Shown here in pieces: positions 8,853 to 18,962 of a DNA stretch of 64,000 nt (positions are counted from its first letter, which is position 1; each line of letters opens with the position of its first letter). This DNA comes from Rhizobium tumorigenes. Lineage in GTDB: Bacteria > Pseudomonadota > Alphaproteobacteria > Rhizobiales > Rhizobiaceae. The notes under the pieces were generated by a model that was not told the DNA's origin, made no database searches, and saw nothing but the letters and a program-made list of their open reading frames with translations. The position numbers were made by a program, and so were the translations under genes. The DNA is taken from assembly GCF_003240565.2 (NCBI RefSeq), contig NZ_CP117256.1, forward strand, positions 558,001 to 622,000. The letters run 5' to 3'.

Positions 8853-10490
8853 ATGAGCACCTCCATTTCCCGTAAATTGCTCAGCGCCACAGCTGCTATC
8901 GCGATGACGCTGACATCGGCCCAACTTGTGCCGTCCGCCGCCTACGCCCAGACCGCTCCGGCCGCAGCGCCCGCCCCTGACACCGCCAAGCCGAACATCC
9001 TCGTGATCTTCGGCGACGACATCGGCCAGACCAACATCAGCGCCTACTCGAATGGCCTGCTCGGCTACAAGACGCCGAACATCGACAGCATCGCCAAGGC
9101 GGGCATGATGTTCACGGATTACTACGCTGAGAACAGTTGCACGGCTGGCCGATCGACCTTCATTACAGGCCAGACTTGCCTTCGTACAGGGCTCTGCAAG
9201 GTCGGTGCTCCCGGCGCTCCAGTCGGGCTGCAGCCCGGCGACATGACCATCGCCCAGGCGCTGAAGCCGCTCGGTTACGCGACGGGGCAGTTCGGCAAGA
9301 ACCATCTCGGCGACAAGGACGAGTATCTTCCGACCAATCACGGCTTCGACGAGTTCTTCGGCAATCTCTACCACCTGAACGCCGAAGAGGAGCCGGAAGC
9401 ACCCTACTGGCCAAAGGACGACAAGGCGTTCCTTGCCGCCTACAATCCGCGCGGTGTGATCAAGGCCTCGGCCGATGGCAAGATCGAGGACACCGGGCCG
9501 CTGACCAAAAAGCGGATGGAAACGATCGACGACGAGACGACGGCAGCCGCGATCGACTTCATGGGCAGGCAGGCAAAACAGAACAAGCCGTTCTTCACCT
9601 GGATGAACACCACCCGCATGCACCTGTTCACCCACGTGCGCGACAGCATGCGCGGCCAGAGCGGCATGCCGGGCAACGAATATGCCGATGGCATGATCGA
9701 GCACGACGGCGACGTCGGCAAGCTCTTGAAGGCTCTCGACGATCTTGGCATCGCCAAGAATACGATCGTCGTCTACACCACCGACAACGGCCCCAATCAG
9801 TTCTCCTGGCCGGATGCGGCAACGACGCCGTTCCGAAGCGAAAAGGACACCAACTGGGAAGGCGCTTTCAGGGTGCCCGCAATGATCCGTTGGCCGGACC
9901 ACGTGAAGCCCGGCGAGATCGTCAACGGCATGATGTCCGGCCTCGACTGGTTTCCGACGCTGCTTGCTGCAGCCGGCGATCCCGACGTCAAAAAGAAGTT
10001 GCTTGACGGATGGAAGCCCGATGGGAGCACCACGACCTTCAAGGACCACCTCGACGGCTACAACCAGCTCGACTATCTGACGGGCAAGTCGGATACGAGC
10101 GCACGTCACGACTTCTACTACTTCGACGATGACGGCGGTCTCGTGGCCACCCGCTTCGACGACTGGAAGGTCGTGTTCAAGGAACAGCCTGCGGCGGGCG
10201 GCTTCGCCGTCTGGCAGACCCCCTTCGTCACATGGCGTCTTCCGAAGCTCTTCAACCTCCGGATGGACCCATACGAGCGCGCCGATACGGTGTCCGACCA
10301 GTACAATGACTGGCTGGTCCGCAACGACTACCTCCTCGTGAAGGGACAGCTTCAGGGCGCGGCCTTCCTAGAAACCTTCGTGAAGTATCCTCCGAGCCAG
10401 CGGGTCGCGAGCTTCAACATCGAAGGCGTGCGGGCCCAGGTCGACAAGGCCATCGACCAGTCGTTCAAGGAACGCGGCATCGAGAAGTAA
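8853..10490 (+). CDS. Periplasmic arylsulfatase (type I, Cys-type)
   Basis: ATG at 8853 is chosen because GGAGG lies 8 bases upstream and a signal peptide (ATAAIAMTLTSAQLVPSAAYAQ) follows; an in-frame ATG exists at 8742. It is 545 residues. Sulfatase hallmarks: metal-binding NILVIFGDDIGQ (D55, D56), the modification motif CTAGR (C96-R100, where Cys becomes formylglycine), GKNHLGD and VVYTTDNGPNQ. It should hydrolyse sulfate esters in the periplasm. A formylglycine-generating enzyme needed for activation is encoded at 16959 under the same element. A hairpin follows, then the moxR-bat operon, which has no element of its own and may be read through. Confidence 0.9.
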   Translation: MSTSISRKLLSATAAIAMTLTSAQLVPSAAYAQTAPAAAPAPDTAKPNILVIFGDDIGQTNISAYSNGLLGYKTPNIDSIAKAGMMFTDYYAENSCTAGRSTFITGQTCLRTGLCKVGAPGAPVGLQPGDMTIAQALKPLGYATGQFGKNHLGDKDEYLPTNHGFDEFFGNLYHLNAEEEPEAPYWPKDDKAFLAAYNPRGVIKASADGKIEDTGPLTKKRMETIDDETTAAAIDFMGRQAKQNKPFFTWMNTTRMHLFTHVRDSMRGQSGMPGNEYADGMIEHDGDVGKLLKALDDLGIAKNTIVVYTTDNGPNQFSWPDAATTPFRSEKDTNWEGAFRVPAMIRWPDHVKPGEIVNGMMSGLDWFPTLLAAAGDPDVKKKLLDGWKPDGSTTTFKDHLDGYNQLDYLTGKSDTSARHDFYYFDDDGGLVATRFDDWKVVFKEQPAAGGFAVWQTPFVTWRLPKLFNLRMDPYERADTVSDQYNDWLVRNDYLLVKGQLQGAAFLETFVKYPPSQRVASFNIEGVRAQVDKAIDQSFKERGIEK

Positions 10491-10501
10491 GCCTCGACCT
10501 A

Positions 10502-10529
10502 AGGCGTGCCAGCCTCCGCTGGCGCGCCT
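10502..10529 (+). terminator. Hairpin between sulfatase and moxR
   Basis: 12-bp arms AGGCGTGCCAGC / GCTGGCGCGCCT with one mismatch and a 4-base loop, followed by CTTTCAACTTTT. It is probably an attenuating terminator or an RNA-stabilising structure inside a long operon. Confidence 0.5.
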
Positions 10530-10551
10530 CTTTCAACTTTTCGAGGACACC

Positions 10552-11529
<978 letters not shown>

Positions 11530-11539
11530 GGAGCGGGCG

Positions 11540-12487
11540 ATGGCGGTGGGCGACATTGAAGGGGTCTATGTCTCCACGGATCGCTTGGTCGCGCTCGAGG
11601 CGCACGCTCGCGATCTCACCTTCGTGCAGAAGGCCAGAACCCATCAGCAGCTCGCCGGACGCATGCAATCGTCGATGCGCGGTCGCGGCCTCACGTTTGA
11701 AGAACTTCGAGACTATCTGCCCGGCGACGACATCCGCTCCATTGACTGGCGCGTCACCGCGCGCACGAACAAGCCCGTGGTCCGCGTCTATAGCGAAGAA
11801 AAGGAGCGACCAGCTCTCATTATCGTCGATCAGCGCATCAACATGTTCTTCGGCAGCCGCTTGTCGATGAAGTCAGTCGCTGCCGCCGAAATGGCGATGC
11901 TCTGCGCCTGGCGCATTCTCGGCTCCGGCGACCGTGTCGGCGGCTTCGTGTTCAACGACGTCGATATCGACGAAGTAAAGCCGCATCGCAGCCGCAATGC
12001 CGTCATCGCCTTTGCCGGCAGGATCGCGCAACAGAACCGCTTGCTGAAGGCAGATGCTCCGCAGGCCTCATTCGCCAACCAGCTCGACGCAGCTCTCACC
12101 TCCGTCTCAAACATCGCAAAACACGACCACCTGATCGTCATCATCTCCGATTTCGACGGCCATACGGCTGCGACGCGCGACCGCCTGCTTCGGCTTTCCG
12201 GCGCGAACGACGTGATCTGCATCCTTGTCTACGATCCGTTTCTTCTGGACCTGCCGAAGACAGGCAACATCGTCGTCAGCGGCGGCGCGTTGCAGGCGGA
12301 ACTTTCGCTCAGGAACACAGGGGTTCGCACATCGATTGCAGACTTTGCCAGGGATCGGGGCCGCGAACTGCGGGACTGGCAGCAGCAGCTTGGCCTGCCG
12401 ATGCTTCCCGTGTCGGCCGCCGAGGAAACCGTACCCCAGTTGCGCCGGCTCCTCGAGCAGTCCGCTTGGCGGCAGAGGAGACGCTGA
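11540..12487 (+). CDS. DUF58 family protein
   Basis: 315 residues. The family signature is GDDIRSIDWRVTARTNKPVVRVYSEEKERP, followed by a VWA-like fold (IVDQRINMFFGS; VIISDFDG). DUF58 proteins are constant partners of MoxR ATPases. ATG at 11540 lies 10 bp after the moxR stop, behind GAGG. Its stop codon overlaps the start of the next gene (TGATG). Confidence 0.9.
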   Translation: MAVGDIEGVYVSTDRLVALEAHARDLTFVQKARTHQQLAGRMQSSMRGRGLTFEELRDYLPGDDIRSIDWRVTARTNKPVVRVYSEEKERPALIIVDQRINMFFGSRLSMKSVAAAEMAMLCAWRILGSGDRVGGFVFNDVDIDEVKPHRSRNAVIAFAGRIAQQNRLLKADAPQASFANQLDAALTSVSNIAKHDHLIVIISDFDGHTAATRDRLLRLSGANDVICILVYDPFLLDLPKTGNIVVSGGALQAELSLRNTGVRTSIADFARDRGRELRDWQQQLGLPMLPVSAAEETVPQLRRLLEQSAWRQRRR

Positions 12488-13011
12488 TGGAACCGCAGGC
12501 TCCCCGCCTTGATCCGATGACCGAAGCGGCGTTAAAAACACTCAAGGACATTTCCACTCCCGAACCGGTCTCCTGGGTGCCCCAGACCTGGGGCTGGGGA
12601 GTGCTAGCGGGACTGCTGGCGCTGTTGGTGATATCGATCGCCGTCCGTTGGTTTCTGAGGTATCGCGCCAATGCCTATCGCCGTGAGGCACTCGCTCTCC
12701 TTTTCGACATCGAGGAGAAGATGAGCGATCCCGCGAGGCGGCATGATGGCGTTCACGACCTCACCGAGCTGTTGAAGCGCGTGGCGCTCGCAGCGTGGCC
12801 ACGTCAAGAAGTCGCCTCGATGCACGGATTGTCCTGGACGCGATTTCTCGGAAACAGCGACGACAAGGTGTCCGAGACATCTCTCTCGAAGCTGCTTGAC
12901 GACTTCGAATACCGGGACATCGAAACGCTGGACACGATGCCCTCGAACGTCGGGGACGACCTGATACTGTCGGCCCGTAAGTGGATCGAGGGCCATCATG
13001 TATCAGCTTGA
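12487..13011 (+). CDS. DUF4381 membrane protein
   Basis: 174 residues from the ATG that overlaps the DUF58 stop. A short cytoplasmic or periplasmic N-terminus is followed by one transmembrane segment (GVLAGLLALLVISIAVRWFL) and a soluble C-terminal domain with the family-like stretch HDLTELLKRVALAAWPRQEVASMHGLSWTRFL. DUF4381 is a regular member of MoxR/Bat operons between DUF58 and BatA. Its end overlaps the next start by 14 bp. Confidence 0.85.
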   Translation: MEPQAPRLDPMTEAALKTLKDISTPEPVSWVPQTWGWGVLAGLLALLVISIAVRWFLRYRANAYRREALALLFDIEEKMSDPARRHDGVHDLTELLKRVALAAWPRQEVASMHGLSWTRFLGNSDDKVSETSLSKLLDDFEYRDIETLDTMPSNVGDDLILSARKWIEGHHVSA

Positions 13012-13987
13012 TCTTCCCTGGCTGCTGGTCTTGTTGCCGCTTCCGATCCTTGTCTGGTGGATTCTGCCATCCCGCCGCGAGACATCGGCCTCGGTGCGAC
13101 TGCCATTTTTCGACCAGGTGGCGAAGGCCGCCGGGATTGACCCGACCTCGGGGTCGGTGACCGCTCGCCGTGGATGGCTCCGGATTTCCTTCGAGACGCT
13201 CGCCTGGTGCCTGATCGTCTTAGCGCTCGCCCGCCCGCAGTTCGTCGAGCCGCCGATCGAGAAGGTCGAACCACAGCGCGACCTGATGCTGGCCCTCGAT
13301 CTGTCCCAATCGATGGACACCAAGGACTTCAAGGCGTCTGACGGATCGATGGAGACGCGGGTGGAAGCCGTGCGGACGGTCGTCGCCGACTTCGTGAAGA
13401 GACGGCCGGGGGACCGTATCGGCCTGATCGCCTTCGGAGACGCGCCCTATCCTCTCGTCCCGTTCACCATGGATCACGACACGGTAGAGGACGTCATCGC
13501 AGAAAGCTTGCCGGGAATGGCGGGGCCACGAACATCGCTTGGCGACGCCATCGGTCTTGCCATCAAGATGTTCGAGAAGACGACCGTGCCTCAGAAGGTG
13601 CTGATAGTCCTCACCGACGGCAACGACACCGCAAGCAAGATGCCGCCCGCCAAGGCCGCCGAGATCGCCAGACGGAACGGCGTGTTGATCCATACCGTCG
13701 GTATCGGCGATCCCGCCGCCACGGGTGAGGACAAGCTCGACACCGCGACCCTGCAGAAGATCGCCACGGATACGGGCGGTCGCTATTTCTTCGGCGAAGA
13801 CCAGACACAGCTTGCGGATATCTACCGCATCCTCGACAGCATCACCCCCGAGAATCAGAAAAACCTGTCATGGCGGCCGCGCATCGAGCTGTTTCACTGG
13901 CCGCTGGGCGCTTCCATCGTGGTCCTGGCGTTTTATTATCTCTCCAGCGGGGCCGCGGGTCTTGTCCGGCGGAGGGCCGCGGCATGA
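12998..13987 (+). CDS. batA: BatA-type VWA-domain membrane protein
   Basis: 329 residues. Two N-terminal membrane segments (LPWLLVLLPLPILVWWIL and FETLAWCLIVLALARP) are followed by a von Willebrand A domain with an intact MIDAS site (D101-x-S103-x-S105 in LALDLSQSMDTKD, plus VLIVLTDGND), and a C-terminal membrane segment (GASIVVLAFYYLSSGAAGLV). It is part of the Bat (aerotolerance) complex, named from Bacteroides, whose precise molecular job is unsettled. Overlaps both neighbours. Confidence 0.88.
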   Translation: MYQLDLPWLLVLLPLPILVWWILPSRRETSASVRLPFFDQVAKAAGIDPTSGSVTARRGWLRISFETLAWCLIVLALARPQFVEPPIEKVEPQRDLMLALDLSQSMDTKDFKASDGSMETRVEAVRTVVADFVKRRPGDRIGLIAFGDAPYPLVPFTMDHDTVEDVIAESLPGMAGPRTSLGDAIGLAIKMFEKTTVPQKVLIVLTDGNDTASKMPPAKAAEIARRNGVLIHTVGIGDPAATGEDKLDTATLQKIATDTGGRYFFGEDQTQLADIYRILDSITPENQKNLSWRPRIELFHWPLGASIVVLAFYYLSSGAAGLVRRRAAA

Positions 13988-15537
13988 TAGAGGACTTCCA
14001 TTTTATTCGGCCCTGGTGGCTCATGTCGATGATCCTGCCGACCGCCATTCTCTGGCTGGCATCCCGTTCGACCGATGTCAGGAGCCAGTGGAAGACGATG
14101 ATCGCGCCTCATCTTCTCGACAGGCTCGTGGTCGAGGCAGGACGTGGCTCGCGCATAAGACCTTCGTGGCTGCTTGCGACAGTTCTGGCGTTCGCGTCCT
14201 TTGGAGCGGCCGGGCCGACGTGGCAGCGGGAAGCACCGCCCTTCGTCGAGGACATCGCGCCGCTTGTCATCGCGGTCGACCTGTCACCCACCATGGACGC
14301 CATCGACGTGACACCTTCGCGGATCGAACGCGCCAAGCTCAAGATCAAGGATATCATCGCCACCCGCGGCGGGGCGCGGACAGGGGTCGTCGCCTATTCC
14401 GGATCGGCCCACGTCGTGCTTCCGCTCACCGAAGACGCCTCCCTGATCGAAACCTACACGGACGCGCTCGCGACCCGCATCATGCCGGACGCCGGGAAAG
14501 ATACGGCCAACGCGCTGGAGCTTGCCGGGCAGATGTTGTCGCGGGAGCAGTCCAGTGGCACCATCCTCTTCGTGACCGACGGCGTCGAAGCGACGGCTTT
14601 TGATGCGTTCAAGCGTGAGCGCGCGGACGGCCTCATCGTGTTGGGCATCGGCACTGCCGAGGGAGGACCGGTCAAGGCAGGAGGCGGCTTCCTTAACGAT
14701 GCCACCGGCGCGCGCGTCTCCGCCAAGCTGGATGTCGCAGCCTTGAAAAGCCTTCACAACGTGGCCGGGGCCGACGTCGCCACTTCGACGGATGACGACA
14801 CCGATGTCCGGTGGATCGCGCAGCGGGTGCGCAACCAATTCGCCCAGAAACTGGCGACGGAGGGCGACAGATGGCGAGACATGGGCTGGTGGCTCGTCGT
14901 ACCGCTGGCGCTCCTGTTCTGCCTTTCGTTCCGCAAAGGCTGGGTCGTTCGGGTCTCTGTTCTGCTTCTGTCGGTTCGCCTGCTCATGCCCGTCCAGGCG
15001 GAGGCGGGAGAATTCACCGACATGTGGCTGACGCCGGACCAGCAAGGCCGGATCGCCTATGACCGAGGCGACTATCCGGCGGCCGCGGCACGCTTTTCCG
15101 ATCCGATGTGGAGGGGTGTCGCTTTCTACCGGGCCGGAAAGTTCTCGGACGCCGTGGACGCCTTCGCCTCTGTCGACAGCGCCGAAAGCTGGTACGATCA
15201 GGGCAACGCCTTTCTACACCTCTCGAAGTTTGAAGAGGCGGTCGCCGCCTATCGAAAGGCGCTGGACAAACGAAAGGGATGGCCAGAAGCCAGGGACAAT
15301 CTCGCTATCGCCGACCGGCTCCTGAAAATCCAGAAGGACAAGGATCAGGATCAACCTGAGGAGCCGAACGAGAAGCCGGACCAGGTGCAATTCGACGACA
15401 GGGGGAAGAAGGGAAAGGAAGGCCAGATCGACATCGCCGAGCAGACGTCGGAGATGTGGATGAAGAACATCCAGGTATCGCCCGCCGACCTCATGGCCCG
15501 CAAGTTCGCGATCGAAGCCGGGAGGCGGAAGCAATGA
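13984..15537 (+). CDS. batB: BatB-type VWA protein with C-terminal TPR (BatB-BatC fusion)
   Basis: 517 residues from the ATG overlapping the batA stop. Two N-terminal membrane segments precede a VWA domain with MIDAS-like D99-x-S101-x-T103 (VDLSPTMDAID), then a membrane segment (DMGWWLVVPLALLFCLSF), a hydrophobic stretch (VSVLLLSVRLLMPVQA) and two or three TPR-like repeats (AESWYDQGNAFLHLSKFEEAV and onward). The tail is highly charged (KDKDQDQPEEPNEKPDQ). The TPR part corresponds to what other bacteria encode as a separate BatC. The overlap with the next gene is ATGA. Confidence 0.86.
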   Translation: MIEDFHFIRPWWLMSMILPTAILWLASRSTDVRSQWKTMIAPHLLDRLVVEAGRGSRIRPSWLLATVLAFASFGAAGPTWQREAPPFVEDIAPLVIAVDLSPTMDAIDVTPSRIERAKLKIKDIIATRGGARTGVVAYSGSAHVVLPLTEDASLIETYTDALATRIMPDAGKDTANALELAGQMLSREQSSGTILFVTDGVEATAFDAFKRERADGLIVLGIGTAEGGPVKAGGGFLNDATGARVSAKLDVAALKSLHNVAGADVATSTDDDTDVRWIAQRVRNQFAQKLATEGDRWRDMGWWLVVPLALLFCLSFRKGWVVRVSVLLLSVRLLMPVQAEAGEFTDMWLTPDQQGRIAYDRGDYPAAAARFSDPMWRGVAFYRAGKFSDAVDAFASVDSAESWYDQGNAFLHLSKFEEAVAAYRKALDKRKGWPEARDNLAIADRLLKIQKDKDQDQPEEPNEKPDQVQFDDRGKKGKEGQIDIAEQTSEMWMKNIQVSPADLMARKFAIEAGRRKQ

Positions 15538-16826
15538 AGTGGCTGCCGATCGTACTTCTCATGGTGACAGCAAGTCACGGCTTTGCCGCGGAGCCCTTTG
15601 CGCGGGTGGAGATCGAAGACAAGGGACATGTCGTTCCCGGCCAGCAGGTCCGGCTGGATGTCACCGTTTTCGCGCCCGACTTCTTCACGTCGCCTCCGCA
15701 GTTTCCGCTGTTCGATCTTCCGAACGCGGTCGTTACCTTGCCGGACGAACGCGCAGAGAACGCGGTCGAGACCGTCGACGGCGTCCAGTATTCCGGAATT
15801 CGCAGGGTGTACGCGATCGTGCCGGAAACGTCGGGCCACTTCTCGTTGCCCTCGGTGTGGATAGAACTCGGATATTCCGTCGACGGTAAGGCGGTCAAGG
15901 GCGAAGCGTCTCTACCCGCATTCGACTTCACCGTGGCCGCCGGAGAGCTATCCGGCAGCACCCTAACTTTCGCGGCGCGGAACCTGACATTGACGCAAGG
16001 GTTCGATCGCGACCCGGCATCCCTGAAAGTCGGAGACGCGCTTGTGCGGACCATCACGGTCTTCGCCGAGGACACGCAGGCGATGTTGATCCCCGCGGTC
16101 GATGTGGGCGAGGCCGCCGGGGTCAGACAGTACGCTGGCACAATCAGGACTGACGACAACGTATCGGTCGACCGTCGCCCCGGAAGCAGGCGTATCCAGA
16201 CGGTCACCTATACGGTAGAGGCCGCGGGCAGCTTCGTCATTCCCGATGTCTCCTATCCCTGGTACGATGTTGATCAGCACCAGCAGTCGAAAGCCACTCT
16301 TCCCTCCACAAAGGTTACCGTGGTTGCGGCACCGTCGTCAGCCCAGACGATCGCTCCTGTGCTCCAAAGCGGTAAAGACAGGCCACGTGTCGACCACAAG
16401 CACGTGCCGCTGGTCGCATTGATCGTCTTGGTGGCCCTGATAGCCGGCGGGGTTGTCTGGAGACTTCGACACAGGCTTTTGCTACAGTCGGCGAGGTGGA
16501 TACAAAACTACCGAAATTCGGATCGGCAGGCGCTACGTCACCTGCGAAAGACCATCCGGATCGGAAGCGCGGCGGAGATCGAGGAAGGGCTGCGGCAGTG
16601 GTCCAGCAGGAATGGCTATCGCTCGTTGACGGACTGGGCGGATGGGAATTCACAGTTGCGCCACCAGGTGGAGAGTCTCCAAGGCCATCTATACGGAGGT
16701 GTCGACTCCGTTATCGACCGCGAAGGCCTGGCAAAGCCTATCTTGTTGCCAGTGCATGGAAAGACGCCCCGTCGGCGGGAACGATCCAATTTGCCGCTCC
16801 TCAATCCACAGGGCCGAGCTACGTAA
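15534..16826 (+). CDS. batD: BatD-type periplasmic/membrane protein
   Basis: 430 residues with a signal peptide (KWLPIVLLMVTASHGFAAE). Beta-rich repeats such as FARVEIEDKGHVVPGQQVRLDVTVFAPDFF and SLKVGDALVRTITVFAEDTQ match BatD, and a late membrane segment (VPLVALIVLVALIAGGVVW) is followed by a cytoplasmic tail. It completes the moxR-DUF58-DUF4381-batABD operon. It ends 42 bp before the next regulon element. Confidence 0.82.
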   Translation: MKWLPIVLLMVTASHGFAAEPFARVEIEDKGHVVPGQQVRLDVTVFAPDFFTSPPQFPLFDLPNAVVTLPDERAENAVETVDGVQYSGIRRVYAIVPETSGHFSLPSVWIELGYSVDGKAVKGEASLPAFDFTVAAGELSGSTLTFAARNLTLTQGFDRDPASLKVGDALVRTITVFAEDTQAMLIPAVDVGEAAGVRQYAGTIRTDDNVSVDRRPGSRRIQTVTYTVEAAGSFVIPDVSYPWYDVDQHQQSKATLPSTKVTVVAAPSSAQTIAPVLQSGKDRPRVDHKHVPLVALIVLVALIAGGVVWRLRHRLLLQSARWIQNYRNSDRQALRHLRKTIRIGSAAEIEEGLRQWSSRNGYRSLTDWADGNSQLRHQVESLQGHLYGGVDSVIDREGLAKPILLPVHGKTPRRRERSNLPLLNPQGRAT

Positions 16827-16868
16827 TCTGCTCGATCCATGGCGATCCTCCAACGGCAGCCACACTTG

Positions 16869-16906
16869 TTACGTCGGATTTACCCCTCTGTTACCGTAAC
16901 GTACTT
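16869..16906 (+). promoter_or_regulatory. 16-bp regulon element upstream of the FGE gene
   Basis: Exact core TTACCGTAACGTACTT at 16891-16906, with TTAC half-sites 11 and 22 bp upstream (16880 and 16869). The core ends 52 bp before the FGE ATG. Confidence 0.75.
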
Positions 16907-16958
16907 ACCCCCATCGCCCCGTTACGCGAAACTCCAGCCAAGGAAACTGGAGGCGGCG

Positions 16959-17924
16959 ATGGCATTGGCGTTCGAAAGCGAACAGGTGCGGGAACGCGGT
17001 GGCGACGACCTGGTCTGGATACCGGGCGGCACCTTCACGATGGGATCGAACGACCACTACCCCGAGGAGGCCCCGGCCCACCCCGTTAAAGTCGACGGTT
17101 TCTGGATCGATACGACGCCCGTCACCAACCGGGCATTCTCGGCTTTCGTCAAGGCGACGGGGCACGTCACGCTTGCGGAAAAGGCACCCGATCCGAAGGA
17201 CTATCCCGGCGCGTTGCCGCAGATGCTCAAGGCTGGGTCGCTGGTCTTCATGCCGCCGAAATCCATCGACGGCCCCGACATATCACAATGGTGGACGTTC
17301 AAGTTCGGAGCCACCTGGCGACGCCCGCTCGGTGGCCTAAGCGATCTACGCGGCAAACTTGATCATCCCGTTGTCCATGTCGCCTATTCCGACGCGCTTG
17401 CCTACGCCGAATGGGCGGGATTGGCACTGCCGACGGAAGCCGAATGGGAACTGGCTGCCAGAGGCGGGCTGGATGACACCGAATACGCCTGGGGCGACGA
17501 GTTCACGCCCGGAGGAGTTCCCATGGCCAACACCTGGTCTGGCACCTTCCCGATGTTATCCACGAAGCCCAAGGGCCGCGAGCGCACATCGCCCGTCGGC
17601 GCGTTTCCCGCGAACGGCTACGGCCTCCGCGACATGATCGGCAATGTCTGGGAATGGACGTCGGACTTCTGGTCCACGCGACATCCGGAACCCGCAAAGC
17701 ATTCGTGCTGCATCCCGAGCAATCCGCGCGGCGGGGGCGTCGACGCCAGCTACGACCCGCGTCAGCCGGAAATCCGCATTCCCCGCCGGGTTCTGAAAGG
17801 CGGATCGCATCTCTGCGCTCCGAACTACTGCCGCCGATATCGCCCCGCTGCCCGTCACGCCGAGCCCGAAGACACGTCGACGAGCCACGTCGGCTTTCGT
17901 TGCGTGCGCCGAACGACCCCATAA
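16959..17924 (+). CDS. Formylglycine-generating enzyme (SUMF1 family)
   Basis: 321 residues from ATG 16959 behind AACTGGAGG. FGE-sulfatase fold motifs: DLVWIPGGTFTMGSNDHYPEE, GFWIDTTPVTNRAFSAFV, LPTEAEWELAARGG, GNVWEWTSDFW and GFRCVRR. The two copper-binding catalytic cysteines of true FGEs are present with the right spacing (C286 and C291 in SHLCAPNYCRRYR, matching human C336/C341). It should therefore convert the sulfatase CTAGR cysteine to formylglycine rather than being an inactive paralogue. It has no signal peptide, so it acts before sulfatase export. First gene of a unit with the HAD phosphatase and the GluR0-like protein. Confidence 0.92.
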   Translation: MALAFESEQVRERGGDDLVWIPGGTFTMGSNDHYPEEAPAHPVKVDGFWIDTTPVTNRAFSAFVKATGHVTLAEKAPDPKDYPGALPQMLKAGSLVFMPPKSIDGPDISQWWTFKFGATWRRPLGGLSDLRGKLDHPVVHVAYSDALAYAEWAGLALPTEAEWELAARGGLDDTEYAWGDEFTPGGVPMANTWSGTFPMLSTKPKGRERTSPVGAFPANGYGLRDMIGNVWEWTSDFWSTRHPEPAKHSCCIPSNPRGGGVDASYDPRQPEIRIPRRVLKGGSHLCAPNYCRRYRPAARHAEPEDTSTSHVGFRCVRRTTP

Positions 17925-17934
17925 GGAGAAACCG

Positions 17935-18957
17935 ATGAGAAACCGCCTTCAAGACTCCGATACAATACTCGCTTCGACGCTTGTGGCCCTCGCCCTGATC
18001 TTTCTCAGCTTCCTCGCGCCGTCGGTGGCCGTCGCTCAGGAGGTCCTGCCCTCGTGGAACGACACCGCGGCAAAAACCCGGATCATGGAGTTCGTCAAGG
18101 CGACCACGACCGAAGGCGGCGAAGGATATGTCGCGCCGGAAGCCCGGATTGCCGTCTTCGACAACGATGGTACCCTCTGGTCGGAGCAGCCCTTCTACTT
18201 CCAGCTCGGCTTCATGCTCGACAGGTTGAAGACCCTTGCGCCGCAGCATCCCGAGTGGAAGGAGAAGGAACCGTTCAAGTCGGTGTTGGCCGGCGATATG
18301 AAAGGCGTCGCCAGGAGCGGCGAAAAAGGCATCATGGACCTTGGCATGGCGACCCACGCCGGGATGACGACCGACCAGTTCTCGAAGATCGTCACCGACT
18401 GGTTTGCGACCGCGAAGCATCCAGAGACCGGCAAGCCTTATGACGAGATGACCTTCCTGCCAATGCGCGAACTGCTGGACTACCTCCGCGCCAACGGCTT
18501 CAAGACCTATATCGTTTCCGGCGGCGGCGTCGAATTCATGCGGCCTATCACGGAGAAGGCCTACGGCATTCCTCCCGAGCAGGTGATCGGCAGCACCATC
18601 GTCACCGAATATGCGATCGTCGGCGACGTGCCGGTGCTGAAGCGCCTGCCGAAGATCGACTTCGTCGACGACGGTCCCGGCAAGCCTTCGGGCATCAACA
18701 AGTTCATTGGGCGCAAACCGATCTTCGTCGCCGGGAATTCCGACGGCGACTACGAAATGCTGCGCTGGGTGACGGCGGCGAAGGGGCCGGGTTTTGCGAT
18801 GATCGTGCACCACACGGACGGCGACCGCGAATATGCCTACGACCGTCAGTCAGCTTTCGGCAAGCTCGACAAGGCACTCAACGAGGCTGAACGCCGCAAC
18901 TGGCTGGTCGTCGACATGAAAGCCGACTGGAAGAAGGTCTACGCCTTCGACAAGTGA
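17935..18957 (+). CDS. Secreted HAD-superfamily phosphatase
   Basis: 340 residues. The N-terminal signal peptide or anchor is STLVALALIFLSFLAPSVAVAQ. HAD motifs: AVFDNDGTLW (D76, D78), YIVSGGGVEFM (motif II Ser) and FVAGNSDGDYEM (motif IV acidic pair). The cap region is large (about residues 85-200). Expected to be a periplasmic phosphomonoesterase; substrate unknown. It starts 10 bp after the FGE gene behind AAGGAG and overlaps the next gene, so it is co-expressed with FGE and sulfatase. Confidence 0.86.
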   Translation: MRNRLQDSDTILASTLVALALIFLSFLAPSVAVAQEVLPSWNDTAAKTRIMEFVKATTTEGGEGYVAPEARIAVFDNDGTLWSEQPFYFQLGFMLDRLKTLAPQHPEWKEKEPFKSVLAGDMKGVARSGEKGIMDLGMATHAGMTTDQFSKIVTDWFATAKHPETGKPYDEMTFLPMRELLDYLRANGFKTYIVSGGGVEFMRPITEKAYGIPPEQVIGSTIVTEYAIVGDVPVLKRLPKIDFVDDGPGKPSGINKFIGRKPIFVAGNSDGDYEMLRWVTAAKGPGFAMIVHHTDGDREYAYDRQSAFGKLDKALNEAERRNWLVVDMKADWKKVYAFDK

Positions 18958-18962
18958 TCGCC

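Noticed and set aside
8829..10109. 426-codon minus-strand ORF
   Set aside because: Antisense shadow of the arylsulfatase; low-complexity V/G/R-rich translation without motifs.
16839..16958. Longer N-terminus for the FGE gene
   Set aside because: The extension would be encoded by the regulon element itself, while ATG 16959 has a good ribosome binding site and the family starts close to DLVWIPGG.
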